This document shows, piece after piece, positions 8,601-15,897 of a stretch of DNA of 64,000 nt. The DNA is from Pedobacter ginsenosidimutans (GTDB lineage: Bacteria > Bacteroidota > Bacteroidia > Sphingobacteriales > Sphingobacteriaceae). The stretch spans positions 48,469 through 112,468 of the forward strand of contig NZ_LMZQ01000028.1 of the NCBI RefSeq assembly GCF_001442625.1, in the 5' to 3' direction. How positions within the stretch are numbered: the first letter of the stretch is position 1; every line of letters begins with the position of its first letter. The notes beneath the pieces are model-generated. The model worked only from the letters and a program-made list of their open reading frames with translations. It was not told where the DNA came from and did not search any database. Position numbers and translations under genes: made by a program.

Positions 8601-10157
8601 CTGTTTGAAATAAGAAGATAAATGCTGAGGACGTTTTGACAAAATAGCCAATGGCGTATCGGTACCCATCGAACCGATCGGTTCTTTACCTTCAATGGCC
8701 ATAGGTTTGAGCAAAAGATCTACATCTTCTCTGCTGTAACCAAAAACCTGTTGATATTTAAAAATAGATTCTGTAGATAAGCCGGTGAACATTACACGTG
8801 GCTCAGGTAATTCTTCTAAACGGATCTGGTATTGGTTAATCCAATCCGCATAAGGGCTTTTACCACAAACTTCTTCTTTAATTTCGTTATCGCTGATAAT
8901 TCTACCCTGCTCCATATCCACCACGAACATTTTGCCTGGTGTTAAACGGCCTTTTTCGATTACAGTACTTTGGTCGATGGCTAATGCACCAGCCTCAGAG
9001 CCCATAATTACGCGGTCATCAGAAGTAATGGCATAACGTGAAGGACGAAGACCATTACGGTCTAAAGTAGCACCTATTAATTTACCGTCGGTAAAAGCAA
9101 TGGCTGCAGGTCCATCCCATGGCTCCATTAAAGTAGCATGGAATTCGTAAAATGCCCTTTTAACAGGATCCATATCTTCGTTACCATCCCAGGCCTCTGG
9201 CACCAACATCATTAATACATGAGGCAGGGTTCTTCCTGAGTGAAGTAACAGTTCAATAACATTATCTAAACAGCCTGAATCTGAATTGGTTTCGTCAATT
9301 ACAGGCAGTAACATATCTAATTCTTCCGGTGTAAAGTAAGCAGAAGCAAAAGACTTAACGCCTGCTCTAAACCAGTTTAAATTTCCCTGTAAAGTGTTGA
9401 TCTCACCATTATGTGCAATAAAGCGGAATGGCTGGGCCAATCTCCACGAAGGGAAAGTATTGGTTGCAAAACGTGAGTGAACTAAACCTAAAGCAGAAAC
9501 CATGCGCTTATCGGTTAGATCGGTAAAATATGTACGTACCTGTAGAGAAGTAAGCTGACCTTTATATATAATGGTTTGCGCCGATAGCGAAACAATATAA
9601 AAATCTTTACCACCATGAACGGTGTTTACGATCAGTTTAATCAGGTAATTTTTAAAAATATAAAGTTTACGTTCGAAATCGGCCCCTGGCGCTACTGCAT
9701 AAGGACGGGCAATAAATACCTGCTCAATTTCTGGTTCAACAGAAAGGGCCATATTGCCAATATCCGTTGTGTCAACGTCAACTTTTCTAAAACCTAAAAT
9801 TTCCAGGCCTAATTTTTCGGCGGCACGGTAAATCAATTCTCTGCACTCTTCTCTCGATCTGATATCTTTTGGCATAAATAACATACCTACACCATAATTA
9901 TTGGTTTCAGGTAGGCTAAAGCCAGCTTTTAAACATTCGTCGTAAAAAAATTCGTGAGGAATCTGAATCATAATACCTGCACCATCGCCTGTATTTGGTT
10001 CTGCTCCACATGCCCCTCTATGATCTAGATTCTCTAAAATAGTAAGTGCATCAGAGATGATTTGATGCGATTTTCGCCCTTTCACATGTGCAACGAACCC
10101 AATACCGCAGGCATCGTGTTCAAATTGCGCATCGTACAATCCACTGTTTGGTTCCAT
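5658..10157 (-). CDS. gltB: Glutamate synthase large (alpha) subunit
   Basis: A 1499-residue glutamate synthase alpha subunit, which makes two glutamates from glutamine and 2-oxoglutarate. Cys17 in HDACGIGF is the N-terminal nucleophile of the class II amidotransferase domain, exposed after removal of a 16-residue propeptide. The central and FMN-binding regions carry the conserved GGKSNTGEGGED and GSDGG-like (SGFDGGTGASP) segments, and CIMMRKCHLNTCPVG supplies the 3Fe-4S cysteines. The C-terminal GXGXG-type beta-helix (GSAGQSFGAF, GVGDHGCEYMTGG) is complete. The length is normal. It is first in the gltB-gltD operon; no convincing promoter was found in the 400 bp AT-rich upstream region. Confidence 0.97.
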   Translation of the reverse strand: MEPNSGLYDAQFEHDACGIGFVAHVKGRKSHQIISDALTILENLDHRGACGAEPNTGDGAGIMIQIPHEFFYDECLKAGFSLPETNNYGVGMLFMPKDIRSREECRELIYRAAEKLGLEILGFRKVDVDTTDIGNMALSVEPEIEQVFIARPYAVAPGADFERKLYIFKNYLIKLIVNTVHGGKDFYIVSLSAQTIIYKGQLTSLQVRTYFTDLTDKRMVSALGLVHSRFATNTFPSWRLAQPFRFIAHNGEINTLQGNLNWFRAGVKSFASAYFTPEELDMLLPVIDETNSDSGCLDNVIELLLHSGRTLPHVLMMLVPEAWDGNEDMDPVKRAFYEFHATLMEPWDGPAAIAFTDGKLIGATLDRNGLRPSRYAITSDDRVIMGSEAGALAIDQSTVIEKGRLTPGKMFVVDMEQGRIISDNEIKEEVCGKSPYADWINQYQIRLEELPEPRVMFTGLSTESIFKYQQVFGYSREDVDLLLKPMAIEGKEPIGSMGTDTPLAILSKRPQHLSSYFKQLFAQVTNPPIDPIREKVVMSLASFMGSMGNLLEETPKQAHCVAIKHPILTNQELEKLRSIDTGVFQAKTLQTYFRADGKPGAMAKALDRLCRYAVDAVEDGFQVIVLTDRAIDSEHAAMPSLLAVSAVHHHLIRKGYRGAVGIVIEAGDIWEVHHFATLLGFGVTAINPYLALETINEFKEESGLSTEQLTKNYIYAVNSGLLKIFSKMGISTLQSYQGAQIFEILGLNKQVVNTYFTGAVSRIGGLGLDEIAKETLIKHHRSFGPLTETENLLPAGGTYKFRRKGEAHLFNPQTIHLLQNATRKNDYNIFKQYSKLVNEQTQQAYTIRGLFEFNYSRPSVPLNEVESTEAILKRFATGAMSFGSISHEAHSTLAIAMNRIGGKSNTGEGGEDEMRYTKLPNGDSMRSAIKQVASARFGVTSYYLTNADELQIKMAQGAKPGEGGQLPGHKVDDWIAKVRHSTPGVGLISPPPHHDIYSIEDLAQLIFDLKNANRAARINVKLVSKAGVGTIAAGVAKAHADVILVSGFDGGTGASPLTSIQHAGLPWELGLAEAHQTLVKNKLRNRIVLQTDGQLKTGRDIAIAALLGAEEWGVATAALVTSGCIMMRKCHLNTCPVGVATQDPELRKLFTGDADHVVNLFYFLAEELREIMAELGFRTIHEMIGQADILKVRELPAEDWKLKHLDLSAILYKAEENGLPLFNTEGQDHGLEHVLDHKLIAAAQPAIDHNEPVFASFDVKNTDRALGTMLSNEISKVHLGAGLPPDTINFKFVGSAGQSFGAFNTRGVTLSLEGEANDYVGKGLSGARLAIYPFSNSTFIPEQNIIIGNVALYGATSGELFARGKAGERFAVRNSGATAVVEGVGDHGCEYMTGGEVLILGDTGSNFAAGMSGGVAWIYDANGTFARKCNKEMVDLDPLQAEDEERILALLKTHIRLTDSRVAEFILSDWKTQSAHFVKVFPKEYKAVLSKRNQQVKTH

Positions 10158-10545
10158 TCTTTGCTCGTTAGTTGTTAGTGTATAGGAAACACTAAGATAC
10201 GAAAAACAAATCTTAAATTACAGAGTTGACACGATTTTTAGAAAAATTTTAGTCCTTAAGTAATTTAAAGCTTTTAGATTAAAAAAATGATAATGATATA
10301 CGTAAATATTTATCAAATTTATAATGATAATATTATACAATAAATGCACTTTTTCTGCTGAATTCCATCATAAATCGTTTTAATTGTTTGATTTATTTGT
10401 AAATATTTAATTCATATACAAATATTATACTCAAAAAATTGTTTATCTTGTATTTCCTTCCATAATCTAAAAATACACATTTCAATTTTATTAATTTACT
10501 AATCAGCTACATAGCCTAAAAGAGAAAAAAAATACAAAAATGCAT
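10158..10545. other. AT-rich divergent intergenic region
   Basis: About 390 bp, very AT-rich, between the divergent gltB and SRP RNA genes. No coding frame is supported. It must hold the gltB promoter and any nitrogen control, but I could not pick out a matching TTTG/TANNTTTG pair on the minus strand. Confidence 0.5.
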
Positions 10546-10575
10546 TTTGTGTAACAACTTCTTTTTCTACCTTTG
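10546..10575 (+). promoter_or_regulatory. Bacteroidota-type promoter of the SRP RNA gene
   Basis: TTTG at 10546-10549 (-33 box) and TACCTTTG at 10568-10575 (-7 box) match the Bacteroidota sigma-A consensus TTTG/TANNTTTG with an 18 bp spacer. The implied start lies a few bases downstream, at the 5' end of the SRP RNA stem. Confidence 0.8.
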
Positions 10576-10578
10576 TGG

Positions 10579-10679
10579 CCGGGCAAGTCTTTTACGACCA
10601 GCTCCCTTTGAACTCCCCCAGGGTGGGAACACAGCAAGGGTAGAAGGTTGTAGCGGTGCGATAGAAGGTGCTTGCCCTT
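10579..10679 (+). ncRNA. ffs: Signal recognition particle RNA (small, 4.5S type)
   Basis: The ends GGGCAAG (10581-10587) and CTTGCCC (10671-10677) pair, and the centre contains the apical SRP domain: CTCCC and GAACTCCCCCAGGGTGGGAAC, then ACAGCAAGGG, which together form the asymmetric and symmetric loops that bind Ffh. A T-run begins at 10678, giving an intrinsic terminator built from the closing stem. The RNA of about 100 nt is the short bacterial form without an Alu domain. It is preceded by a strong promoter and lies between gltB and the transaldolase gene. Confidence 0.92.
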
Positions 10680-10766
10680 TTTTTCTTTTCCCTTAATCCC
10701 CTGAAGGGGGAACTAAATTCTTCAGGGTTCAATCATAGAAACTCAAATATTTAAGAATTTATAAAC

Positions 10767-11426
10767 ATGAAATTTTTTATTGACACAGCAAATCTTGATC
10801 AAATCAAAGAAGCGCAAGATCTTGGCATTTTAGATGGCGTAACCACCAACCCTAGCTTAATGGCGAAAGAAGGTATTACTGGCGAACAAAATGTAATTAA
10901 CCACTACAAAGCGATCTGCGATATAGTTGATGATAACGTAAGTGCTGAAGTTATTGCTACTACTTTCGATGAGATTGTTAAAGAAGGTGAAGCTTTAGCC
11001 GCTTTAAACCCTAAAATCGTAGTAAAAGTACCAATGATTAAAGATGGTGTTAAAGCCATTAAATATTTCTCGTCAAAAGGAATCAAAACCAACTGTACTT
11101 TAATTTTCTCTGCCGGACAGGCTTTATTGGCTGCTAAAGCCGGAGCTACTTATGTTTCTCCATTTTTAGGCCGTTTAGATGATATTTCTAGCGATGGTTT
11201 GGTTTTAATTGAAGATATCAGAACCATTTTTGATAACTACGGTTACGAAACTCAGATTTTAGCTGCATCAATCCGTGGACCATTACACATTGTAAACTGT
11301 GCTAAATTAGGTGCTGATGTAATTACTGCACCATTGGCTGCTATTGTAGGTTTATTAAAACACCCACTAACAGATAGCGGTTTGGCTACATTTTTAGCTG
11401 ACCACGCTAAAGCTGCTGGGAAATAA
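10767..11426 (+). CDS. tal: Transaldolase, short FSA-like (TalC) type
   Basis: A 219-residue single-domain TIM barrel of the fructose-6-phosphate aldolase/transaldolase type 3B family. The start MKFFIDTANLDQI and the DGVTTNPSL motif are diagnostic. Lys87 in VVKVPM is the Schiff-base residue. Position 61 is Glu (SAEVIATT), where E. coli FsaA has Gln59. In that family Glu favours transaldolase activity and Gln favours fructose-6-phosphate aldolase activity, so this is more likely a true transaldolase of the non-oxidative pentose phosphate pathway, able to process pentose phosphates from the ara genes at 38 kb. A terminator follows at 11452. Confidence 0.92.
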   Translation: MKFFIDTANLDQIKEAQDLGILDGVTTNPSLMAKEGITGEQNVINHYKAICDIVDDNVSAEVIATTFDEIVKEGEALAALNPKIVVKVPMIKDGVKAIKYFSSKGIKTNCTLIFSAGQALLAAKAGATYVSPFLGRLDDISSDGLVLIEDIRTIFDNYGYETQILAASIRGPLHIVNCAKLGADVITAPLAAIVGLLKHPLTDSGLATFLADHAKAAGK

Positions 11427-11451
11427 GAATTATAAAGTCGAAAGTCTTTAG

Positions 11452-11497
11452 TCCTAAGTCTTGAGTCGGATTTCCGGTTCAAGACTTAGGATTTTTT
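11452..11497 (+). terminator. Terminator of the transaldolase gene
   Basis: TCCTAAGTCTTGA (11452-11464) and TCAAGACTTAGGA (11479-11491) form a 13 bp stem, followed by six T. It lies 26 bp after the transaldolase stop codon. Confidence 0.85.
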
Positions 11498-12120
11498 GTT
11501 TTATAGAAATCTGAGAGGTACAATAGATGATGGGGCTAATGCAAATTACATCATCACTCTTCCAATTTACATTCTTTCGGCCACTAAGAAGTTAAGAACA
11601 TTAAGGATCTATTAACGCTTGCCATTGGTCATTGCAAATTGATAATTGGTTATTAATTTCTTTCCATTTCACATCTCTTGTTTTTTGGAGAGCAGAAACA
11701 GTGCTCGTCGGTGGCTGTAGTCCTGCTTTCCATTATATTCCGGTGAATTTTCGATAAAGACAAATTAGTTCAGATACCGGAATGCCATTTCAATCAGGTC
11801 TAGTTGGCAGTAATAAAAGTTCTTTTGCCAGTTTAGAAATTCTGTAAAATGATTTTGCGTTAACGATGGAAACGGCATCCTTTTTGGCTGTCATCCTGAA
11901 GGTTAATGTCATTAAGTTAGGGGGTAAATCTTAAAAAGATATCACCCTGAGCGTAGTCGAAGGGCATTTATTTGCGTTGTATCAATCTCAAGAAGTCTTC
12001 GACTACGCTCAGGCTGACAACCGCGTTCCTTAACTCAATGACATTGCCCTTGGCATAGTCGAAGCACAGCCAAAAAGATACAGTGTACAGCGTGTTAAAA
12101 CGCCCAAATGATAAAAGACG
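11498..12120. repeat. Gene-free region with dispersed repeats
   Basis: No coding frame is supported. About 11695-11830 shares ordered blocks with 1318-1440. From 11945 to 12020 CCCTGAGCGTAGTCGAAG and CTTCGACTACGCTCAGG form an inverted repeat separated by about 30 bp, a member of the CCTGAG...GTCGAAG palindrome family also seen at 12653, 43946 and 63847. Flanking copies of AATGTCATTAAG / CTCAATGACATT (about 11904 and 12036) are themselves inverted, which suggests nested insertion of one repeat into another. Confidence 0.6.
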
Positions 12121-12627
12121 CTAGACTAAAGATTCCCGATTAAAGACTTCTTTAATTTTCTCATAACTGATCTGCTCATCAGGTTCAATTAGAATGCCTT
12201 TCACTCCTGCCCCATTTGCAGCTTCAACATCTCTTGGCTTATCGCCGATCATAATAGATTGCGACGGATCGATGTCGTACATATCAATTGCATCTAAAAT
12301 CATTCCCGAAGCAGGTTTTCTGCACTTACATTCGCCACCAACGGTGGGATGATGCGGGCAATAATAAAAACCAGCAATATCTGCTCCTTTAGCCACAAAA
12401 GCATTGCGGAGCATTTGGTGCATAATGGCCAGCTCTTGTTCGGTATAACGTTTTAAAGCAATACCGCCCTGATTGGTAATTACAATTAAAAGATAACCTT
12501 CGTCGAATAGTTTTTTTAATACCGGAATCTGGTAATCCAGGATTTTAAAATCTTCAACACGGCAGATGTAATCGTATATTTCGTGATTGAGTACGCCATC
12601 ACGATCGAGAAAAATAGCTTTATTCAT
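12121..12627 (-). CDS. gmhB: D-glycero-D-manno-heptose 1,7-bisphosphate 7-phosphatase-like HAD hydrolase
   Basis: A 168-residue HAD-IIIA phosphatase. Visible motifs are FLDRDGVLN (nucleophile Asp and acid/base Asp, residues 6-14), VITNQGGI (motif II) and MIGDKPRDVEAA (motif IV acidic pair). The insert CPHHP...CKCRK provides the Cys/His zinc site typical of GmhB and histidinol-phosphatase relatives. GmhB removes the C7 phosphate on the way to ADP-heptose for lipopolysaccharide core, and the length fits. No other heptose genes are nearby, so the substrate is a family-level inference; histidinol-phosphate is the alternative. Confidence 0.8.
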   Translation of the reverse strand: MNKAIFLDRDGVLNHEIYDYICRVEDFKILDYQIPVLKKLFDEGYLLIVITNQGGIALKRYTEQELAIMHQMLRNAFVAKGADIAGFYYCPHHPTVGGECKCRKPASGMILDAIDMYDIDPSQSIMIGDKPRDVEAANGAGVKGILIEPDEQISYEKIKEVFNRESLV

Positions 12628-12652
12628 TATTGAGATATGAGTATTGTGATTT

Positions 12653-12776
12653 GAGACTGTATCATAAATATAGAATTGTCATCCTGAGCCTGTCGAAGGA
12701 CCTGTTTAAATGCCTCTCAGCGTTTCGACAAGCTCAACATGACAAAATTCGAATGGAATTATAACAAATGATACAT
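12653..12776. repeat. Dispersed palindromic element (GTATCAT ends)
   Basis: Starts GAGACTGTATCATAAATATAGA and ends with AATGATACATT, the inverse of the start. Inside lie GTCATCCTGAGCCTGTCGAAGG and CGTTTCGACAAGCTCAACATGAC, which pair in part. A second copy with the same ends and core occupies 63847-64000. It resembles a small mobile or recombinogenic palindrome with no coding capacity. Confidence 0.7.
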
Positions 12777-12818
12777 TCTCTTTATAATTTCGCCAAAATA
12801 ACTGAAAATTAAGGACAA

Positions 12819-12850
12819 AAGAAAGCCCGGTCTAATTAAAGACAGGGCTT
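12819..12850 (-). terminator. Terminator of the MFS transporter gene
   Basis: On the minus strand AAGCCC (read from 12850) pairs with GGGCTT (at 12828-12823) around a 16-base loop, followed by a T-rich TTTCTTTTG tract. It lies 26 bp after the transporter stop codon. Confidence 0.65.
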
Positions 12851-12875
12851 AATCATAAAATTTATTTGGTTTTGG

Positions 12876-14162
12876 TTATTTCAAATTCAATCCTGCTTTA
12901 TGGCCTTTTATAGCAAAATACAGAATGTACAAGTAACATGGTAATACGGTTAAAAGATAGGCCAGCTGAAAGTTAATATGTAATTTTTCATTTAAGAAAG
13001 CATATAATAACGGCATTAATGCACCGCCTGCAATACCCATAATCATAATCGCTGAACCGATTTTGGTAAATTTACCCAGATGGCTAATGCCCAGTGGGAA
13101 AATTGCCGGCCACATTAACGAATTGGCCAAACCCAGTAAGGCTACAAAAATCACCGCGAACCAGCTAGAAATAGCAAAAGATAAAACGGTAAATATGATG
13201 CCTAAAATAGCACAGATTCTAAGGGCTTTTTGCTGAGAGATATATTTTGGAATCGTAACAATACCAATAATATAACCGATTAACATACTGAAAAGTGTAA
13301 TAGAGGTTAACTTTCCGCTAATCTCTGCGCTAATACCTAACTCGCGACCATAAATACCGATAATATCGCCAGCCATAACCTCTGCGCCTACATACACAAA
13401 AATACAAAGTGCGCCAAGGAACAAGTGTGGGAACTGAAAGATACTTGTATGTTTTACTACCTCTCCTTTGCTTTCGTCGATCACATCTTCTTCTACTTCA
13501 ACTTCTGGAAGGTTGGTGAATTTAATAAAAACGGCAAAAAGACAGAAAACGATTGCTAAAACAATGTAAGGCATATTTACACGGCCTAAAACATCATTTA
13601 ATAACTGCTCGTGAACAGCGCCGGTAGCGGCTTTGATCTGTTTCTCCACTTCTGAAGCATTTTTCAAAAACAGACTGCCCATAATCAAAGGCACAATCAT
13701 CCCAGCAAATTTATTACAGATACCCGCAATACTGATCCGTTTTGCTGCACTTTCTATTGGGCCGATAATCGTTAAGTAAGGGTTTGATGCGGTTTGCAAC
13801 AAAGCTAAGGCAGCCCCCTGAACAAAAATTCCGGTTAGAAACAAACCAAAGGTTCTGGTTTGGGCCGCAGGTATAAATATCAAAGAACCCAGGCCTAAAA
13901 TAACCAAGCCTAAAACAATTCCATTTTTAAAGCCAACTTTTTTAAGGATCCACGATGATGGCAGTGCTAAAAAGAAGTAAGCCATGTACGATGCAAAGGT
14001 TACGAAGAAGGCCTGTAGGTTTGATAATCCGAAAGATAATTTAAAGAAAGGAATTAATGTTCCGTTTGCCCAGGTTACAAATCCAAAAATAAAGAATAGG
14101 GCACAAATGATAATAAGTGGTTTAGGCCCTTGCGTTTGACCAGGTTTTGTTGTTTGTTGCAT
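12876..14162 (-). CDS. Sugar MFS transporter, FucP/GluP family
   Basis: About 428 residues with twelve predicted membrane segments. It is a sugar:H+ symporter of the FucP/GluP family, shown by the first-helix FFIFGFVTWANGTLIPFFK and the ALLQTASNPYLTIIGP segment. Where E. coli FucP has the proton-relay residues Asp46 and Glu135, this protein has Gly and Gln. Gln in LQxAxNPY is also the form seen in glucose/galactose GluP-type relatives, so L-fucose is unlikely. A longer frame from 14285 is possible, but ATG 14162 (MQQTTKPGQ) is a better start: the extra 41 residues are not transporter-like and would overlap the upstream gene. Compare the second FucP-type gene at 55267. Confidence 0.85.
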   Translation of the reverse strand: MQQTTKPGQTQGPKPLIIICALFFIFGFVTWANGTLIPFFKLSFGLSNLQAFFVTFASYMAYFFLALPSSWILKKVGFKNGIVLGLVILGLGSLIFIPAAQTRTFGLFLTGIFVQGAALALLQTASNPYLTIIGPIESAAKRISIAGICNKFAGMIVPLIMGSLFLKNASEVEKQIKAATGAVHEQLLNDVLGRVNMPYIVLAIVFCLFAVFIKFTNLPEVEVEEDVIDESKGEVVKHTSIFQFPHLFLGALCIFVYVGAEVMAGDIIGIYGRELGISAEISGKLTSITLFSMLIGYIIGIVTIPKYISQQKALRICAILGIIFTVLSFAISSWFAVIFVALLGLANSLMWPAIFPLGISHLGKFTKIGSAIMIMGIAGGALMPLLYAFLNEKLHINFQLAYLLTVLPCYLYILYFAIKGHKAGLNLK

Positions 14163-14266
14163 AAAGTTTTGGTTCGGTTTAATTTGTTCGGGCCAAACTA
14201 AACAATAATATTTAATAAAATAAGGATCAAACGTTTGCGTAATTTCAACTTTAACAGAAAAGGGCT

Positions 14267-15388
14267 TTAGTTGGTGCTCACGCACCTAAAACCCGTGTGC
14301 TCTAGGCCCGTATCAACAGAAGTTTTCATTCTCGAAGTTACCCGGTAACCTTTACAATAAGAGGCATTACACATAAAAGAACCACCCCTTACCACTCTTT
14401 TAGGTATAGTTGGTTCCATAGGGTCGTAGCTATCTGACGGACCTTCAGGATTGGTGCTCAACCCTGAAAGTTTGCTATAATAATCAGGTCGGTACCAATC
14501 GCTGCACCACTCCCATACGTTGCCCGCCATATCATAAAGTCCATAACCGTTCGGCTTAAATTTTTTCACTGCAGCTAAACCATTAAAACCATCCCAATTG
14601 GAGTTTTTAACAGGAAAATTCCCCTGCCAGGTATTGGCTTTTACTTTACCTTTTTCTACATCTTCATTCCCCCATGGATATTTTTCATTTTTCAAAGCAC
14701 CTCTTGCGGCATACTCCCACTCTGCCTCAGTTGGTAAACGTTTACCCGACCATTTACAATAGGCCATGGCATCATCCCAGGATACATGTACCACCGGAAA
14801 ATTTTCTTTTCCTTTAATATCGCTGTCAGGGCCATGAGGGTGTTTCCAATTGGCGCCTTTAACCCAACGCCACCATTGCGAGGCATCGTTTAAAGAGGTA
14901 ACACTTTTAGGCTGATAGAAGACCAAAGATGCTGCAACAAAAACACTGTCGGGCGGTTTTGGTGTACCTGCCGGAAGCTGTTTTTTCATCTCTTCCCAAT
15001 CTGGTTTACGTTCGGCCGTAGTAAGATATCCGGTTGCATCTACAAACTTTTTAAAACTGGCATTGGTTACTTCGGTAGCATCAATCCAGAAAGAAGAAAC
15101 TTTAACCCGATGTTGCGGGTATTCATCATCTCTACCTTCTTTATCAGAAGCGCCCATGGCAAACTCGCCTGCCGGAATTAAAACCATGCCTTCATGACTT
15201 ACTTTATTATTGGAAGCGAAACTTGAAGAATCTTTTACCGCACCAAAACGGCTTGGCATATTTTTTTCGCATGAGGCTAAAGAATCTTGCTTGTGTTTAG
15301 CTCGTTCTTCTTCTTTAGCTTGGTTAGATTGACAAGAAAGTATAAAAAGAAGCGGCAAAAAAAACAAAGCAGAAAGAAATCTATGCAT
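14267..15388 (-). CDS. Formylglycine-generating enzyme-like (SUMF1 family) lipoprotein
   Basis: A 373-residue protein with a lipoprotein signal (FILSC, Cys19) and a full FGE-sulfatase domain: MVLIPAGEFAMG, FWIDATEVTNASF, VVHVSWDDAMAYCKW, GKRLPTEAEWEYAARG, GNVWEWCSDWY and RGGSFMCNASYCKGYR, ending TGFRC. The two cysteines Cys340 and Cys345 in the GGSFMCxxSYC motif correspond to the copper-binding active pair of true formylglycine-generating enzymes, which convert sulfatase Cys to formylglycine. Most bacterial SUMF1 relatives lack them. The lipoprotein signal places it in the cell envelope. No sulfatase gene lies in this window. It is followed by the MFS transporter gene. Confidence 0.88.
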   Translation of the reverse strand: MHRFLSALFFLPLLFILSCQSNQAKEEERAKHKQDSLASCEKNMPSRFGAVKDSSSFASNNKVSHEGMVLIPAGEFAMGASDKEGRDDEYPQHRVKVSSFWIDATEVTNASFKKFVDATGYLTTAERKPDWEEMKKQLPAGTPKPPDSVFVAASLVFYQPKSVTSLNDASQWWRWVKGANWKHPHGPDSDIKGKENFPVVHVSWDDAMAYCKWSGKRLPTEAEWEYAARGALKNEKYPWGNEDVEKGKVKANTWQGNFPVKNSNWDGFNGLAAVKKFKPNGYGLYDMAGNVWEWCSDWYRPDYYSKLSGLSTNPEGPSDSYDPMEPTIPKRVVRGGSFMCNASYCKGYRVTSRMKTSVDTGLEHTGFRCVSTN

Positions 15389-15498
15389 GATTGATATTAA
15401 ATTAGGAGCGATAAAAATATCAATTAAGTTTAAAAAAGAGAAGCTAAATAATTAATTCGCCTATAAATCAATACACTAACGCATTTGACGATTTTTTA

Positions 15499-15530
15499 TT
15501 TGCATGAAATGCTTCATAACCCTATATTTG
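15499..15530 (+). promoter_or_regulatory. Promoter of the tRNA-Lys gene
   Basis: TTTG at 15499-15502 and TATATTTG at 15523-15530 match the Bacteroidota -33/-7 consensus with a 20 bp spacer, 40 bp before the mature tRNA 5' end. Confidence 0.8.
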
Positions 15531-15570
15531 CACCACTTTAAAGGAAACGGATAACGTTTTAAACAAAGTA

Positions 15571-15643
15571 GATTCCGTAGCTCAGCTGGTAGAGCATTAC
15601 ACTTTTAATGTAGTGGTCCTGGGTTCGAATCCCAGCGGGATCA
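15571..15643 (+). tRNA. tRNA-Lys (anticodon TTT)
   Basis: A 73-base cloverleaf: acceptor GATTCCG/CGGGATC, D arm GCTC-AGCTGGTA-GAGC, anticodon loop CTTTTAA with anticodon TTT, T arm CTGGG-TTCGAAT-CCCAG, discriminator A. CCA is not encoded. All stems pair, with two wobble pairs. The region just downstream is repeated imperfectly about 1.6 kb away, beyond the oxidoreductase gene. Confidence 0.96.
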
Positions 15644-15736
15644 CAAAAAACAATATCAAAGCGAACTAAAGCCTTGCAAATCAAATGATTGCAGGGTTTT
15701 TGCTTTTACTGGTTATACCAAAATATGCACGAAATC
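15639..15736 (+). repeat. tRNA-proximal direct repeat, left copy, with terminator
   Basis: Begins in the tRNA 3' end (GATCACA), includes a terminator hairpin (CCTTGCAA ... TTGCAGGG then T5 at 15672-15701), the 18-mer GCAGGGTTTTTGCTTTTA at 15691-15708, and TGCACGAAATC at 15726-15736. The same elements, in the same order and spacing, recur at 17269-17367. The hairpin plainly serves as the tRNA terminator. The duplication is what is unusual. Confidence 0.65.
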
Positions 15737-15897
15737 GCATATAAAATGTGCACATTCGGTGCGTCGTTCCTTATAATATCAAACTTCCCATTAAAGGACA
15801 TAGATATGGGTAACATTCTTATTAATTTTACCTATATCTTGGATGCTCCACTAATTATTTTGTAATTTACTTTCAGTATAAATCTAACCTAAATTAA

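Noticed and set aside
10681..10766. Riboswitch before the transaldolase gene
   Set aside because: The structured RNA upstream is the SRP RNA; the remaining 85 bp show no further conserved fold.
14162..14285. Longer start of the MFS transporter at 14285
   Set aside because: The extra 41 residues are charged and aromatic, precede the natural MQQ start and overlap the upstream gene.
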